Shown here: positions 24,199-34,408 of the stretch, one piece after another
How the letters are laid out: the number at the start of each line of letters is the position of its first letter
Numbering within the stretch: position 1 is the stretch's first letter
NCBI GenBank assembly: GCA_947489665.1
Contig: CANLEH010000006.1
Span: 124,001 to 188,000, forward strand
Direction: 5' to 3'
Length of the DNA stretch: 64,000 nucleotides
Source: an uncultured Roseicyclus sp.
GTDB taxonomy: Bacteria > Pseudomonadota > Alphaproteobacteria > Rhodobacterales > Rhodobacteraceae
Made by a program: the position numbers and the translations under genes
The notes under the pieces: model-generated
The model's database searches: none
What the model saw: the letters and a program-made list of their open reading frames with translations, nothing else
What the model was told of the DNA's origin: nothing

Positions 24199-25017
24199 AT
24201 GGCCCGCACGCAATCCCATGTGACGGAACTTGATCCGGTCTGGCGCCGGATCACCGACGAGGCCTCGACCGCCATCGCCGACGAGCCTTTGCTCGGCGGG
24301 CTGGTCCATGCCTGCGTCCTCCATCATCCCACCTTAGAAAATGCGCTCGCCTATCGTGTGTCGCAAAAGCTCGCATCGTCCGAGATGTCCGAGCAGTTGC
24401 TGCGCGAGATCGCGGATGAGGCTTTTGCCTCGGACAAGACGCTTGGTGCGCAAGCCCGCGCCGATATCGTGGCTGTCTATGACCGCGACCCGGCCTGCCA
24501 CCGGTTTTTGCAGCCATTGCTGTACTTCAAGGGCTTCCAGGCGATCACGGCCTACCGCGTCGGCCATTGGCTGTGGCGCACCGGGCGCAAGGATCTGTCG
24601 TACTTCATCCAGATGCGCGTCTCGGAAGTCTTCGGGGTCGACATTCACCCCGGCGCGCGCGTGGGGCAGGGGATCATGATCGACCATGCCCATTCCATCG
24701 TGATTGGTGAGACGGCGGTTGTGGGCGACAATGTCTCCATGCTGCATTCCGTGACGCTCGGCGGGACCGGCAAGGAAGAGGAAGACCGCCACCCGAAAAT
24801 CGGCAACGGCGTGCTGATCGGCGCAGGCGCGAAAGTGCTTGGCAATATCGAGGTCGGCCATTGCAGCCGCATCGCAGCGGGCTCGGTCGTGCTGGAGGCC
24901 GTGCCGCCCATGAAGACGGTTGCGGGCGTGCCCGCCAAGATCGTGGGCGAAGCCGGTTGCGCGCAGCCATCCCTGACGATGGATCATTTGTTTGGTGGGG
25001 CTACGCCTGAGCTTTAG
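24199..25017 (+). CDS. cysE: Serine O-acetyltransferase
   Basis: A 272-residue enzyme. An N-terminal helical SAT domain is followed by a left-handed beta helix of hexapeptide repeats: VSEVFGVDIHPGARVGQGIMIDHAH, GDNVSMLHSVTLGGTGKE, RHPKIGNGVLIGAGAKVLGNIEVG. It acetylates serine with acetyl-CoA, the first step of cysteine synthesis. The start at 24199 has a strong AAAGGAGG site 8 bp upstream. It is the usual downstream neighbour of GTA clusters in Rhodobacterales. Confidence 0.97.
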   Translation: MARTQSHVTELDPVWRRITDEASTAIADEPLLGGLVHACVLHHPTLENALAYRVSQKLASSEMSEQLLREIADEAFASDKTLGAQARADIVAVYDRDPACHRFLQPLLYFKGFQAITAYRVGHWLWRTGRKDLSYFIQMRVSEVFGVDIHPGARVGQGIMIDHAHSIVIGETAVVGDNVSMLHSVTLGGTGKEEEDRHPKIGNGVLIGAGAKVLGNIEVGHCSRIAAGSVVLEAVPPMKTVAGVPAKIVGEAGCAQPSLTMDHLFGGATPEL

Positions 25018-25045
25018 GCTCTAACAACCTGAACGGAAACGAAAA

Positions 25046-25076
25046 GGGTGCAGCGTTTTGCTGCGCCCTCTTTTTT
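25046..25076. terminator. Bidirectional terminator between cysE and typA
   Basis: GGGTGCAGC pairs with GCTGCGCCC (one G-T), loop GTTTT, then CTTTTTT on the plus strand. The minus strand reads the same stem followed by TTTT, so it can serve both convergent genes. Confidence 0.9.
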
Positions 25077-25090
25077 CGTTTAGCTTCACG

Positions 25091-26908
<1,818 letters not shown>

Positions 26909-27024
26909 GGGAGGATGGCCTTTGGGTCATGAGAGAAGTTAGCGCGGCGCTTAGGCGGTTTTGGCCGCAATGGCTAGGGCGAAAGGGTAGGGCGCGGCAA
27001 AACACTTTAAAGAAGGGCGCATGT

Positions 27025-27261
27025 TCAGCGCCGGATCGTGTTCACCACCGCTATCGCAAACAGGATCGCAAAGATCACCGCCATCGGGCCCCAGACGAAA
27101 CCGCTGGTCGTGTAATTGATGCCATCCTCGCTGACCCAACAATTGCCGCGGTCGTTGAAGCAGTCGCGATGTCGCCAGTAGCGGTCGTAAAAGGCGAACG
27201 TGAAGATAATCGTGAAAGCGAAGGATATGACCGCCGCAATACCTGCGCCGAGCCGACCCAT
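27025..27261 (-). CDS. Small two-helix membrane protein, unknown function
   Basis: 78 residues with two hydrophobic helices (about 5-24 and 55-74) and a short loop with two cysteines (DCFNDRGNCW), probably in the periplasm. The ATG overlaps the irr stop by one base (TGATG), so translation is likely coupled to irr. I do not recognise a named family. Confidence 0.7.
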   Translation of the reverse strand: MGRLGAGIAAVISFAFTIIFTFAFYDRYWRHRDCFNDRGNCWVSEDGINYTTSGFVWGPMAVIFAILFAIAVVNTIRR

Positions 27262-27680
27262 CAGCCCTTTTTGCGCAACCGGATCACAACGTCGACCTTG
27301 GCGATCTCGTAACCGTCCGGGACGGTTGGCAACGCCTTGATTTCAAGCTCAGCCGCTGGCGCATCAGTCAGCGCATTGCTTTCTTCCATGTAGAAGTGCG
27401 GGTGGTCATCGACGCGCGTGTCGAAATAGCTGCGGTTTCCGTCGACCGTCACTTCCTGCATCAGCCCCGCGTCACAAAACGCGCGCAGTGTGTTGTAGAC
27501 GGTTGCCAGCGACACCCGGTCGCCCGTTCCCAAAACCGCTTCGTGCAAGCCTTCCGCCGTGACATGCCGATCCTGCCCGTCGCCGACCAAGAGCGACGCC
27601 AATGCAAGGCGCTGCCGCGTCGGGCGCAGTTCAGATTGGCCGAGCCAGGTTTTGGAGCGTTCGAGGGCTTCGGGGGTCAT
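27261..27680 (-). CDS. irr: Fur-family iron response regulator
   Basis: A 139-residue Fur-fold protein: winged helix with LRPTRQRLALASLL and SLATVYNTLRAFCDAGL, then a dimerisation domain with DDHPHFYMEESNAL. The sparse His/Cys metal sites and the context, divergent from fabA, point to Irr, the haem-responsive iron regulator of alphaproteobacteria, rather than Fur. Irr represses or activates iron and haem genes and is degraded or released by haem. No clear iron control element is visible in the region between irr and fabA. Confidence 0.85.
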   Translation of the reverse strand: MTPEALERSKTWLGQSELRPTRQRLALASLLVGDGQDRHVTAEGLHEAVLGTGDRVSLATVYNTLRAFCDAGLMQEVTVDGNRSYFDTRVDDHPHFYMEESNALTDAPAAELEIKALPTVPDGYEIAKVDVVIRLRKKG

Positions 27681-27867
27681 TTTCCCGGGGCTTTCTACTT
27701 TGGTCTGGCTTTATATATGGCCTTTTGCGACCGCTTTGCAAATCCCGTGAATGTTCATGCGATATGGTGCACGATCCTGTGTCCGGACCGACCCTTGCAC
27801 CTGAAATGGCACGGGTGCTAGACGGGGTGAGCGCCTGAAATGGCAGGGACAAACGACCGGGGGGCAT

Positions 27868-28377
27868 ATGGCCGACTATCCGACGAGTTTCGACAAGGAA
27901 GATCTGCTGCGCTGCGCACGGGGGGAGCTGTTTGGCCCCGGAAACGCGCAATTGCCAGAACCACCGATGCTGATGATGGATCGGATCACCGACATCTCTG
28001 GCGACGGCGGGGCGCATGGCAAGGGTCATGTGCTGGCAGAATTCGACATCACGCCGGAGCTTTGGTTCTTCGACTGCCACTTCCCCGGCAACCCGATCAT
28101 GCCCGGTTGCCTCGGCCTCGATGGCCTATGGCAGTTGACCGGCTTCAACCTCGGCTGGCGCGGCTGGACCGGGCGCGGCTACGCGCTGGGCGTGGGTGAG
28201 GTGAAGCTCAAGGGCATGGTGCGCCCCGACCGCAAGATGCTGACCTACAAGATCGATTTCACCAAGGCGATCCAGACGCGGCGGCTGACCATGGGTGTGG
28301 CCGATGGGATCGTGGAGGCCGATGGCGAGGTGATCTACGAGGTCAAAGATATGAAGGTGGCCTTGAGCGAGAGTTGA
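27868..28377 (+). CDS. fabA: 3-hydroxydecanoyl-ACP dehydratase/isomerase
   Basis: A 169-residue enzyme. The hot-dog fold active-site His is in [22 protein letters not shown]. It dehydrates 3-hydroxydecanoyl-ACP and isomerises the product to cis-3-decenoyl-ACP, the branch to unsaturated fatty acids. It is divergent from irr. Its partner fabB is 1.3 kb downstream with fabI, separated here by a broken gene and an M50-like peptidase gene. Confidence 0.97.
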   Translation: MADYPTSFDKEDLLRCARGELFGPGNAQLPEPPMLMMDRITDISGDGGAHGKGHVLAEFDITPELWFFDCHFPGNPIMPGCLGLDGLWQLTGFNLGWRGWTGRGYALGVGEVKLKGMVRPDRKMLTYKIDFTKAIQTRRLTMGVADGIVEADGEVIYEVKDMKVALSES

Positions 28378-28383
28378 CGCACT

Positions 28384-28802
28384 TCACCCCCTTTGGATGT
28401 CTTTTGCGCCGATCGGATCGCGGGCACCGCGGCGCCATGCGATGTAGTCCCGAAAGTCGAAGACCAATGAGATGACAACCGTGATCATCATCGTCCAAGC
28501 CACGGAAACGGCCAGCGGCGAAGTGAGGCTGTCATAGAACCACCAAAACTTGACCAGCATCGGCGTCCAGAAAAGTAGATGCGAAAGGCCAAAAGCCGGA
28601 CAAGCCCATGTCGCAGCATCAGCCATGTTCCGAAAACAAGGTTCATAGCCTGGCAAACCATCGCTGCAGCAAAGAAGTCCGTGGCCAAAAAGAACATCGG
28701 AACGATCAACGTCGACAGCACCAACCATGCAAGCCAAACCTTGAAATGAATTGGCAAACCGGAAATCTGGTTCGCGACGCGGATAGTGGATGCGATCAGC
28801 AT
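28384..28802 (-). pseudogene. Frameshifted small membrane-protein gene
   Basis: Two overlapping minus-strand frames each hold half of one membrane protein. The first (from ATG 28802) gives MLIASTIRV and continues through LVLSTLIVPMFFLA to GLVRLLAF. The second resumes with LSHLLFWTPMLVKFW and runs to the stop at 28384 (FDFRDYIAWRRGA). Adding one G at about 28588-28590 would join them as RLLGLSHLLFW, giving about 139 residues with four hydrophobic segments. The order and spacing resemble a conserved small membrane protein of alphaproteobacteria. Either a real inactivating deletion or a sequencing error at GGCC. Confidence 0.75.
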
Positions 28803-28986
28803 TAAGACCTCCCTTTCGCCGATCTTACCAAGCTAGCGCAGCTTCGCGGCGACAATCACGCCTTTCATTTACCGTCGCTCATCACCATTTCGCGATCGTG
28901 CGGACCACGGCCTATGCAAGCGACTTTCACGAAGTTCAGTTTCGCCATAGCCTCGCGTAAACTCGACAACCCGAGACGTAGCACAC

Positions 28987-29667
28987 ATGACCTATCTCCG
29001 CGGCCACTGGCAGCTCCTCGCGATCATTGTCATCGTCTTCGCCCTCTGGTCCACACCCATCGTCCTGCCGCTCAAGTTCCTCGTGGTATATTTTCACGAG
29101 CTTTCCCACGCCCTCATGGCCATCCTGACCGGCGGCTCGGTCGAGAGCCTTTCCGTGAACTTCCAGCAAGGCGGTGAGGTCTGGACGCGGGGCGGGTCGC
29201 GGTTTTTGACGCTTACAGCGGGGTATTTGGGCTCGCTTTTGATTGGCGTGGGACTGTTGCTCTTCGCGCTCTGGGGGCGGATGGACAAGGTGGTGCTGGC
29301 GGGGCTTGGTGTGATTATGCTGATTACGCTGCTGCTCTACGTGCGTGACATCCCCGCGCTTGTGATTTGCGGATTAACGGGTGCGGCCCTGATCGCAGCC
29401 GCACGCTATTTCAGCCATCAGATCTGTGATTTGATCCTGCGGATCATCGGGCTGAGCAGCCTGATCTATGTGCCCTATGACATCTGGGACGATACGATCC
29501 GACGCGCACATCTGCGCTCGGACGCGCGGATGCTGGCGGAAGAAATCGGCGGCACAACGATCCTTTGGGGTGGGTTGTGGTTCCTCATCAGTCTCGCGGT
29601 CATCGGTTGGTGTCTGGTGCGCGGGCTTGGGCGCGAGAGCAATATCCACTTCTCCCGCCGCGGCTAA
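28987..29667 (+). CDS. M50-like membrane zinc metalloprotease
   Basis: A 226-residue integral membrane protein with about six hydrophobic segments. The zinc motif HELSH is at about residue 37, in YFHELSHALMAILTGG, and the downstream GYLGSLLIGVGLLL segment is in the place of the third ligand region in M50B-like proteins. The family cuts substrates within the membrane; no substrate can be named. It stands alone between the broken gene and fabB. Confidence 0.85.
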   Translation: MTYLRGHWQLLAIIVIVFALWSTPIVLPLKFLVVYFHELSHALMAILTGGSVESLSVNFQQGGEVWTRGGSRFLTLTAGYLGSLLIGVGLLLFALWGRMDKVVLAGLGVIMLITLLLYVRDIPALVICGLTGAALIAAARYFSHQICDLILRIIGLSSLIYVPYDIWDDTIRRAHLRSDARMLAEEIGGTTILWGGLWFLISLAVIGWCLVRGLGRESNIHFSRRG

Positions 29668-29730
29668 CTGGTTGCGCCGAGGGGGGGCGAGGGCCTAGAT
29701 ACCCAACCAAAGGCTCAAGGGGGACCGCGC

Positions 29731-30960
29731 ATGCGTCGTGTCGTTGTGACTGGGTTGGGGATTGTCTCACCCATCGGGAATAATGCCGAAGAAGTTGAAG
29801 CGAGCCTCAGGGCCGGACGCTCGGGCATCGAGGCGAGCCCGGAGATGGCCGAACATGGCTTTCGCAGCCAGATCGCGGGCACCCTGAAGATCGACACGTC
29901 CGAGCATGTCGATAAACGCGCGCTGCGGTTCATGGGGCCGGGCGCGGCTTATGCCCATATCGCGATGGGGCAGGCAATTGCCGATGCGGGGCTGGATGAG
30001 GCTGACGTGGTCAATGAGCGGACGGGCCTTGTTGCAGGCTCCGGCGGGCCGTCGACGAGTGCGATGTTCGCGGCCCATCAGACGGTGCTGAAAACGGGCG
30101 CGACGAAGCGGATCGGGCCTTTTGCCGTGCCGAAGTGCATGTCGTCCACGATCAGCGCCAATCTTGCGACGGCCTACAAGATCAAAGGCATCAACTACTC
30201 CATCACCTCGGCCTGCTCGACGTCGCTGCACTGCATTGGCAATGCGGCCGAGCAGATCATGATGGGCAAGCAGGATGTGATGTTCGCCGGCGGCGCGGAA
30301 GAGCTCGACTGGACGCTCTCGTGCCTCTTCGACGCGATGGGGGCGATGTCGTCGAAATATAACGACACGCCCGAACGCGCGTCTCGCGCATTCGATGCCG
30401 ACCGCGACGGATTCGTAATCGGCGGCGGTGGCGCGATCTTGGTGTTGGAAGAACTCGACCGCGCGGTGGCGCGCGGCGCGAAGATCTACGCGGAAGTCAC
30501 TGGTTTTGCAGCAACGTCTGATGGCCACGATATGGTGGCCCCGTCCGGTGAAGGCGGCGAACGCGCGATGCGACTGGCCTTGCAGACCCTGCCCGAAGGA
30601 CGCTCGGTCAGCTATATCAATGCCCACGGAACCTCGACGCCCGTGGGCGATGTGGGCGAAGTTGAGGCCGTGCGCCGGGTCTTTGGCGAAGGCAGCACCC
30701 CGCCGATCTCCTCGACCAAGTCCATGACGGGCCACGCCCAGGGCGCAGCCGGAGCGCTGGAAGCCGCGTTCTGCCTGCTGATGCTGGATGGCGATTTCAT
30801 CACGCCGTCAATCAATGTGGAAACGCTGGACCCGGCGCTGGCTCCGGACGAGATTGCCACGGCTTATGTCGAAAACGCAGGCCTCGACAGCGTGATGACA
30901 AATTCTTTCGGGTTCGGGGGCACCAACGGCTCCATGATCCTGAGCCGATTTGAGAAGTGA
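29731..30960 (+). CDS. fabB: 3-oxoacyl-ACP synthase I
   Basis: A 409-residue condensing enzyme with the Cys-His-His triad: TSACSTSLHCIG, INAHGTSTPVGD and MTGHAQGAAGALEA. With FabA nearby it is FabB, which elongates the cis-3-decenoyl intermediate and is needed for unsaturated fatty acids. fabI follows 9 bp after the stop in the same operon. Confidence 0.97.
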   Translation: MRRVVVTGLGIVSPIGNNAEEVEASLRAGRSGIEASPEMAEHGFRSQIAGTLKIDTSEHVDKRALRFMGPGAAYAHIAMGQAIADAGLDEADVVNERTGLVAGSGGPSTSAMFAAHQTVLKTGATKRIGPFAVPKCMSSTISANLATAYKIKGINYSITSACSTSLHCIGNAAEQIMMGKQDVMFAGGAEELDWTLSCLFDAMGAMSSKYNDTPERASRAFDADRDGFVIGGGGAILVLEELDRAVARGAKIYAEVTGFAATSDGHDMVAPSGEGGERAMRLALQTLPEGRSVSYINAHGTSTPVGDVGEVEAVRRVFGEGSTPPISSTKSMTGHAQGAAGALEAAFCLLMLDGDFITPSINVETLDPALAPDEIATAYVENAGLDSVMTNSFGFGGTNGSMILSRFEK

Positions 30961-30969
30961 GATTGCAAG

Positions 30970-31758
30970 ATGGCTGATTTGATGAAGGGCAAGCGGGGCC
31001 TTGTGATGGGCGTCGCAAATGATCGGTCCATCGCCTGGGGCATCGCCAAGGCGCTGCACGCAGAAGGCGCGGAACTGGCCTTTTCTTATCAGGGCGACGC
31101 GTTCGGCAAGCGGGTTGAGCCTTTGGCGGCGTCACTGGGCAGTGACTTCATGGTCGACGTGGATGTGAATGACGACGCCAGCATGGATGCCTGTTTCGGC
31201 GCGTTGAAAGACCGTTGGGGAACGCTGGATTTCGTCGTCCACGCGATTGCCTATTCCGACAAGACTGAGCTGACGGGCCGGTTCACCAACACCACGCGGG
31301 CGAATTTCCAGAACTCGCTTACGATTTCGTGCTTTTCGTTCATCGACGTGGCCCGGCGCGCAGCGGAGTTGATGCCGGATGGCGGCTCGCTCCTGACGTT
31401 GACTTACCAGGGCTCGAACCGGGTGACGCCGTTCTACAACGTGATGGGCGTGGCCAAGGCCGCGCTTGAATCCTCGGTGCGGTATCTGGCGAACGATCTG
31501 GGGCCGCAAGGCGTGCGGGTGAATGCAATTTCTCCGGGGCCGATGAAGACGCTGGCCGGTGCCGCGATCGGCGGCGCCCGCAAGACCTTCAAGGCGACGG
31601 AGGCCAATGCGCCCCTCCGCTCGAACGCGACGCTTGAAGCGGTGGGGGGGACGGCGGTTTATCTGGCCTCCGACTATGGCGCCTGCACGACCGGCGAGAT
31701 TGTCGTTGTGGATGGCGGATTCCACGTGTTGAGCATGCCGCAGCCCGAGAACCTATGA
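30970..31758 (+). CDS. fabI: Enoyl-ACP reductase (NADH)
   Basis: A 262-residue SDR-type reductase. GVANDRSIAWGIAKAL is the FabI nucleotide-binding motif, and the catalytic Tyr and Lys are in YNVMGVAKAALE. It reduces trans-2-enoyl-ACP, the last step of each elongation cycle, and is the usual triclosan-type target. Second gene of fabB-fabI. Confidence 0.97.
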   Translation: MADLMKGKRGLVMGVANDRSIAWGIAKALHAEGAELAFSYQGDAFGKRVEPLAASLGSDFMVDVDVNDDASMDACFGALKDRWGTLDFVVHAIAYSDKTELTGRFTNTTRANFQNSLTISCFSFIDVARRAAELMPDGGSLLTLTYQGSNRVTPFYNVMGVAKAALESSVRYLANDLGPQGVRVNAISPGPMKTLAGAAIGGARKTFKATEANAPLRSNATLEAVGGTAVYLASDYGACTTGEIVVVDGGFHVLSMPQPENL

Positions 31759-31797
31759 TCAAATTGCGCCGCTTGCGCGGCATTCGATTTTGTAGCG

Positions 31798-31856
31798 TGT
31801 GGGGGCGCTGCCCCCGTCGCGTTCCGCGACTCCCCCGAGGTATTTTGAAAACGAGG
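31798..31856. repeat. Rhodobacterales-type palindromic intergenic element
   Basis: Two hairpins, GGGGGCGCTGCCCCC and GTCGCGTTCCGCGAC, followed by CCCCCGAGGTATTTT. A related element in inverse orientation is at 61866-61917. These elements are common at gene ends in this order and may act as terminators. Confidence 0.7.
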
Positions 31857-31914
31857 AAGGGTGGCGTTGCAGGGCCTTTGGGGCCGTGGCAGTGTCGTCT
31901 GACAGGGGGATGTG

Positions 31915-32604
31915 ATGTCGGATATCAAGGTCTGTGTGTTTGATGCCTATGGCACGTTGTTTGATGTGTCAGCGGCCGCGCGCGCGCTGTCGGAAGAGCC
32001 GGGGCGCGCGGCGTTTTCCAAGGTCTGGCAACAGGTTGCTGCCGATTGGCGGGCCAAGCAGCTGAGCTATTCCTGGCTGCGCGCCGTGGCGCGGGACTAT
32101 GTGGATTTCTGGCAAGTGACGCAGGACGGGCTCGACTGGGCGTTGGAGCGATCGGGGCTGGCAGAGCCTGAATTGCGCGAGGCGCTTTTGGGGCTTTACT
32201 GGCAGTTGGCGGCCTATCCAGAGGTGCCGGCGATGCTCGCCGCACTGAAACGCGGCGGCTTGCAGACGGCGATCTTGTCGAATGGATCACCCGATATGCT
32301 GGCCGGTGCGGTCGAGAGTGCCGGCATTGGCGCGGATCTGGATGTCGTCTTGAGTGTTGCGGATGTTGGCATCTTCAAGCCTGATGCGCGCGTATACGAC
32401 ATGGTCGGTGCACGGTTTGGATGCGCGCCGGACGAGGTCCTGTTCGTGTCGTCCAATGGGTGGGATGCCGCATTCGGCGCGGCCTACGGGTTCGACACAT
32501 TGTGGGTGAACCGCGCGGGCGAGCCGGTGGACCGCTTGGGCAGCGTGCCGGGCCGCATGGCCGATGATCTAAGCGGCGTGCCGCAGATCGTAGGGCTGTC
32601 GTGA
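31915..32604 (+). CDS. HAD-superfamily (S)-2-haloacid dehalogenase type II
   Basis: A 229-residue protein starting MSDIKVCVFDAYGTLFDVSA; the first Asp of FDAYGTLFD is the nucleophile. SNGSPDML (motif II), the Lys in GIFKPD and SSNGWDAAFGA (motif IV) match L-2-haloacid dehalogenases. The family hydrolyses 2-haloacids to hydroxyacids, but many members act on other substrates. It overlaps the following hydrolase gene by one base, starting a three-gene operon. Confidence 0.9.
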   Translation: MSDIKVCVFDAYGTLFDVSAAARALSEEPGRAAFSKVWQQVAADWRAKQLSYSWLRAVARDYVDFWQVTQDGLDWALERSGLAEPELREALLGLYWQLAAYPEVPAMLAALKRGGLQTAILSNGSPDMLAGAVESAGIGADLDVVLSVADVGIFKPDARVYDMVGARFGCAPDEVLFVSSNGWDAAFGAAYGFDTLWVNRAGEPVDRLGSVPGRMADDLSGVPQIVGLS

Positions 32605-33437
32605 TGGATTTCGTTACAGCGGCAGATGGCGTTCGGCTGGCTTATGATGATCAAGGTGAGGGCGTGCCCCTGCTGTGCCTTCCAGGCCTGACGCGCAACA
32701 TGGATGATTTTGAGCCGGTGCTGGACCATTACCGCACCCGCGCGCGGGTGATCCGGATGGATTTCCGGGGGCGGGGGGCGTCGGATTATGCCGATCATGC
32801 CACCTACACGCCGCCGCAGGAGGCGCAGGATGTGGTCGCTCTGCTTGACCATCTCGGGATCGAAAAGGTTTGCATTCTGGGCACGTCGCGGGGCGGGCTG
32901 GTCGCGTTGATCCTGGCGGTGATGGCCCGCGACCGCCTATCGGGCGTGATCTTCAACGATATCGGGCCGGACATCATGGCCGAGGGCCTTGCCGTGATCA
33001 TGGACTATATCGGCAAGCCGCCCGACTTCACTTCACTCGCAGAAGCGGCCGCGGCCATGCCCGCACTGTACGAGGGCGTCTTTCGCAATGTCCCGGCCGC
33101 CACATGGGCCGATTTCGTGCGCCGCATCTGGCGGGAGGAGGGCGGCGCGCTGCACCTGCGCTACGACCCCAAGCTGCGCGATGCAGTCGCGCCCGCCTTT
33201 GCGCCGGATTTCAAGGCGCCGGATTTGTGGCCGCTGTTTGAGGCCATGGCAGATTTGCCCGTAGGGCTGATCCGGGGCGCACAGTCCAACATCCTATCGG
33301 CTGAAACGGCGGCAGAGATGCGCAGGCGGCGCCCGGATATGGCGTTTGTCGAGCTTGGGGACCGGGGACATGTGCCATTCCTCGATGAGCCGGGCGCACG
33401 TGCCGTAGTTGATACGGTGCTGGAGCGTGTCGCATGA
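32604..33437 (+). CDS. Alpha/beta hydrolase
   Basis: 277 residues. Nucleophile elbow GTSRGG (Ser) near residue 95, the oxyanion region LCLPGLTRNMDDF, and the late acid/His region VELGDRGHVPFLDEP. The fold is sure; the ester or C-C substrate is not. It is joined by a one-base overlap to the dehalogenase and a 4-bp ATGA overlap to the dehydratase, so the three are cotranscribed and may share a pathway. Confidence 0.9.
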   Translation: MDFVTAADGVRLAYDDQGEGVPLLCLPGLTRNMDDFEPVLDHYRTRARVIRMDFRGRGASDYADHATYTPPQEAQDVVALLDHLGIEKVCILGTSRGGLVALILAVMARDRLSGVIFNDIGPDIMAEGLAVIMDYIGKPPDFTSLAEAAAAMPALYEGVFRNVPAATWADFVRRIWREEGGALHLRYDPKLRDAVAPAFAPDFKAPDLWPLFEAMADLPVGLIRGAQSNILSAETAAEMRRRRPDMAFVELGDRGHVPFLDEPGARAVVDTVLERVA

Positions 33438-34408
33438 TCGGCATCGCAGATATTGAGGCCGCTGCAGACCGGGCAAAGGGCGTCGTCCGGCGCACGCCGC
33501 TTTTGTCATCGCCATTTCTGGACGATATCGCCGGGCGGCGGGTCTTCCTGAAGCCCGAGGTCTTGCAGCACACAGGCTCTTTCAAATTTCGGGGCGGCTG
33601 GTCGGCCTTGTCGGTGATGGACGCGGACACGCGCGCGCGCGGCGTTGTGGCGTTCTCCTCGGGCAATCACGCGCAGGGCGTGGCGCTTGCAGCCAAGATG
33701 CACGGCGTGCCTGCTGTGATCCTGATGCCCGCGGACGCGCCCGTATTGAAGATTGAAAATACACGCGCATTGGGCGCAGAAGTCGTCCTCTATGACCGGG
33801 CCGGTGGCGAAAGCCGGGAAGAGATGGGCGAAGCCCTGCGCGTGGAACGCGGCCTGACGCTGGTGAAGCCCTATGATGAGCCGATGGTGATCGCGGGCCA
33901 AGGCACGTGCGGGTTAGAGATTGCGGAGCAGGCGGCGGAGCACGGCGTGACCCACGCGACGGTTTTGACCTGTTGCGGTGGTGGCGGGTTGACCGCGGGG
34001 ATTGCAACCGCGCTGGCCGCGCGTGCGCCGGACATGGTTGTCAGGCCCGTTGAGCCTGAGGGGTTCGATGATGTTGCCCGCTCTCTCGCCACTGGCGGGA
34101 TCGAGGCCAATAATGGCCCCGAGGTTGGTCTGTGTGATGCGATCCTGACCCGCGCGCCAGGGCAAATCACCTTCCCGATCATGGCCGCCCGATGTGGTCC
34201 CGGCCTCGTCGTGACGGAGGAGGAGGCCAAATCTGCCATGCGTCACGCGGCCAACCGCCTCAAGCTGGTGGTCGAGCCCGGCGGCGCTGTTGCGCTGGCT
34301 GCGGCCCTGTTCCATGGCGACGCGCTGGCCGATGGCCCGGTAATTGCAACGCTGTCGGGCGGAAATGTCGACCCGGAGCTTTTCGCGCGGATCATGGCAG
34401 AGCCTTAA
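33434..34408 (+). CDS. PLP-dependent threonine/serine dehydratase
   Basis: 324 residues, fold-type II PLP enzyme. The Schiff-base Lys is in HTGSFKFRGGW near residue 52, SSGNHAQGVALAA binds the cofactor ring, and the Gly-rich phosphate loop is TCCGGGGLTAG. It lacks the C-terminal ACT regulatory domain of biosynthetic IlvA, so it is of the catabolic or serine-racemase-like type. Last gene of the dehalogenase-hydrolase-dehydratase operon. Its stop overlaps that of the convergent MFS gene by 4 bp. Confidence 0.92.
   Translation: MIGIADIEAAADRAKGVVRRTPLLSSPFLDDIAGRRVFLKPEVLQHTGSFKFRGGWSALSVMDADTRARGVVAFSSGNHAQGVALAAKMHGVPAVILMPADAPVLKIENTRALGAEVVLYDRAGGESREEMGEALRVERGLTLVKPYDEPMVIAGQGTCGLEIAEQAAEHGVTHATVLTCCGGGGLTAGIATALAARAPDMVVRPVEPEGFDDVARSLATGGIEANNGPEVGLCDAILTRAPGQITFPIMAARCGPGLVVTEEEAKSAMRHAANRLKLVVEPGGAVALAAALFHGDALADGPVIATLSGGNVDPELFARIMAEP

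Noticed and set aside
27681-27867. Iron control element (ICE) between irr and fabA
   Set aside because: No TTTAGAA-N3-TTCTAAA-like palindrome was found; only a CTTTCTACTTTGG half-similarity.
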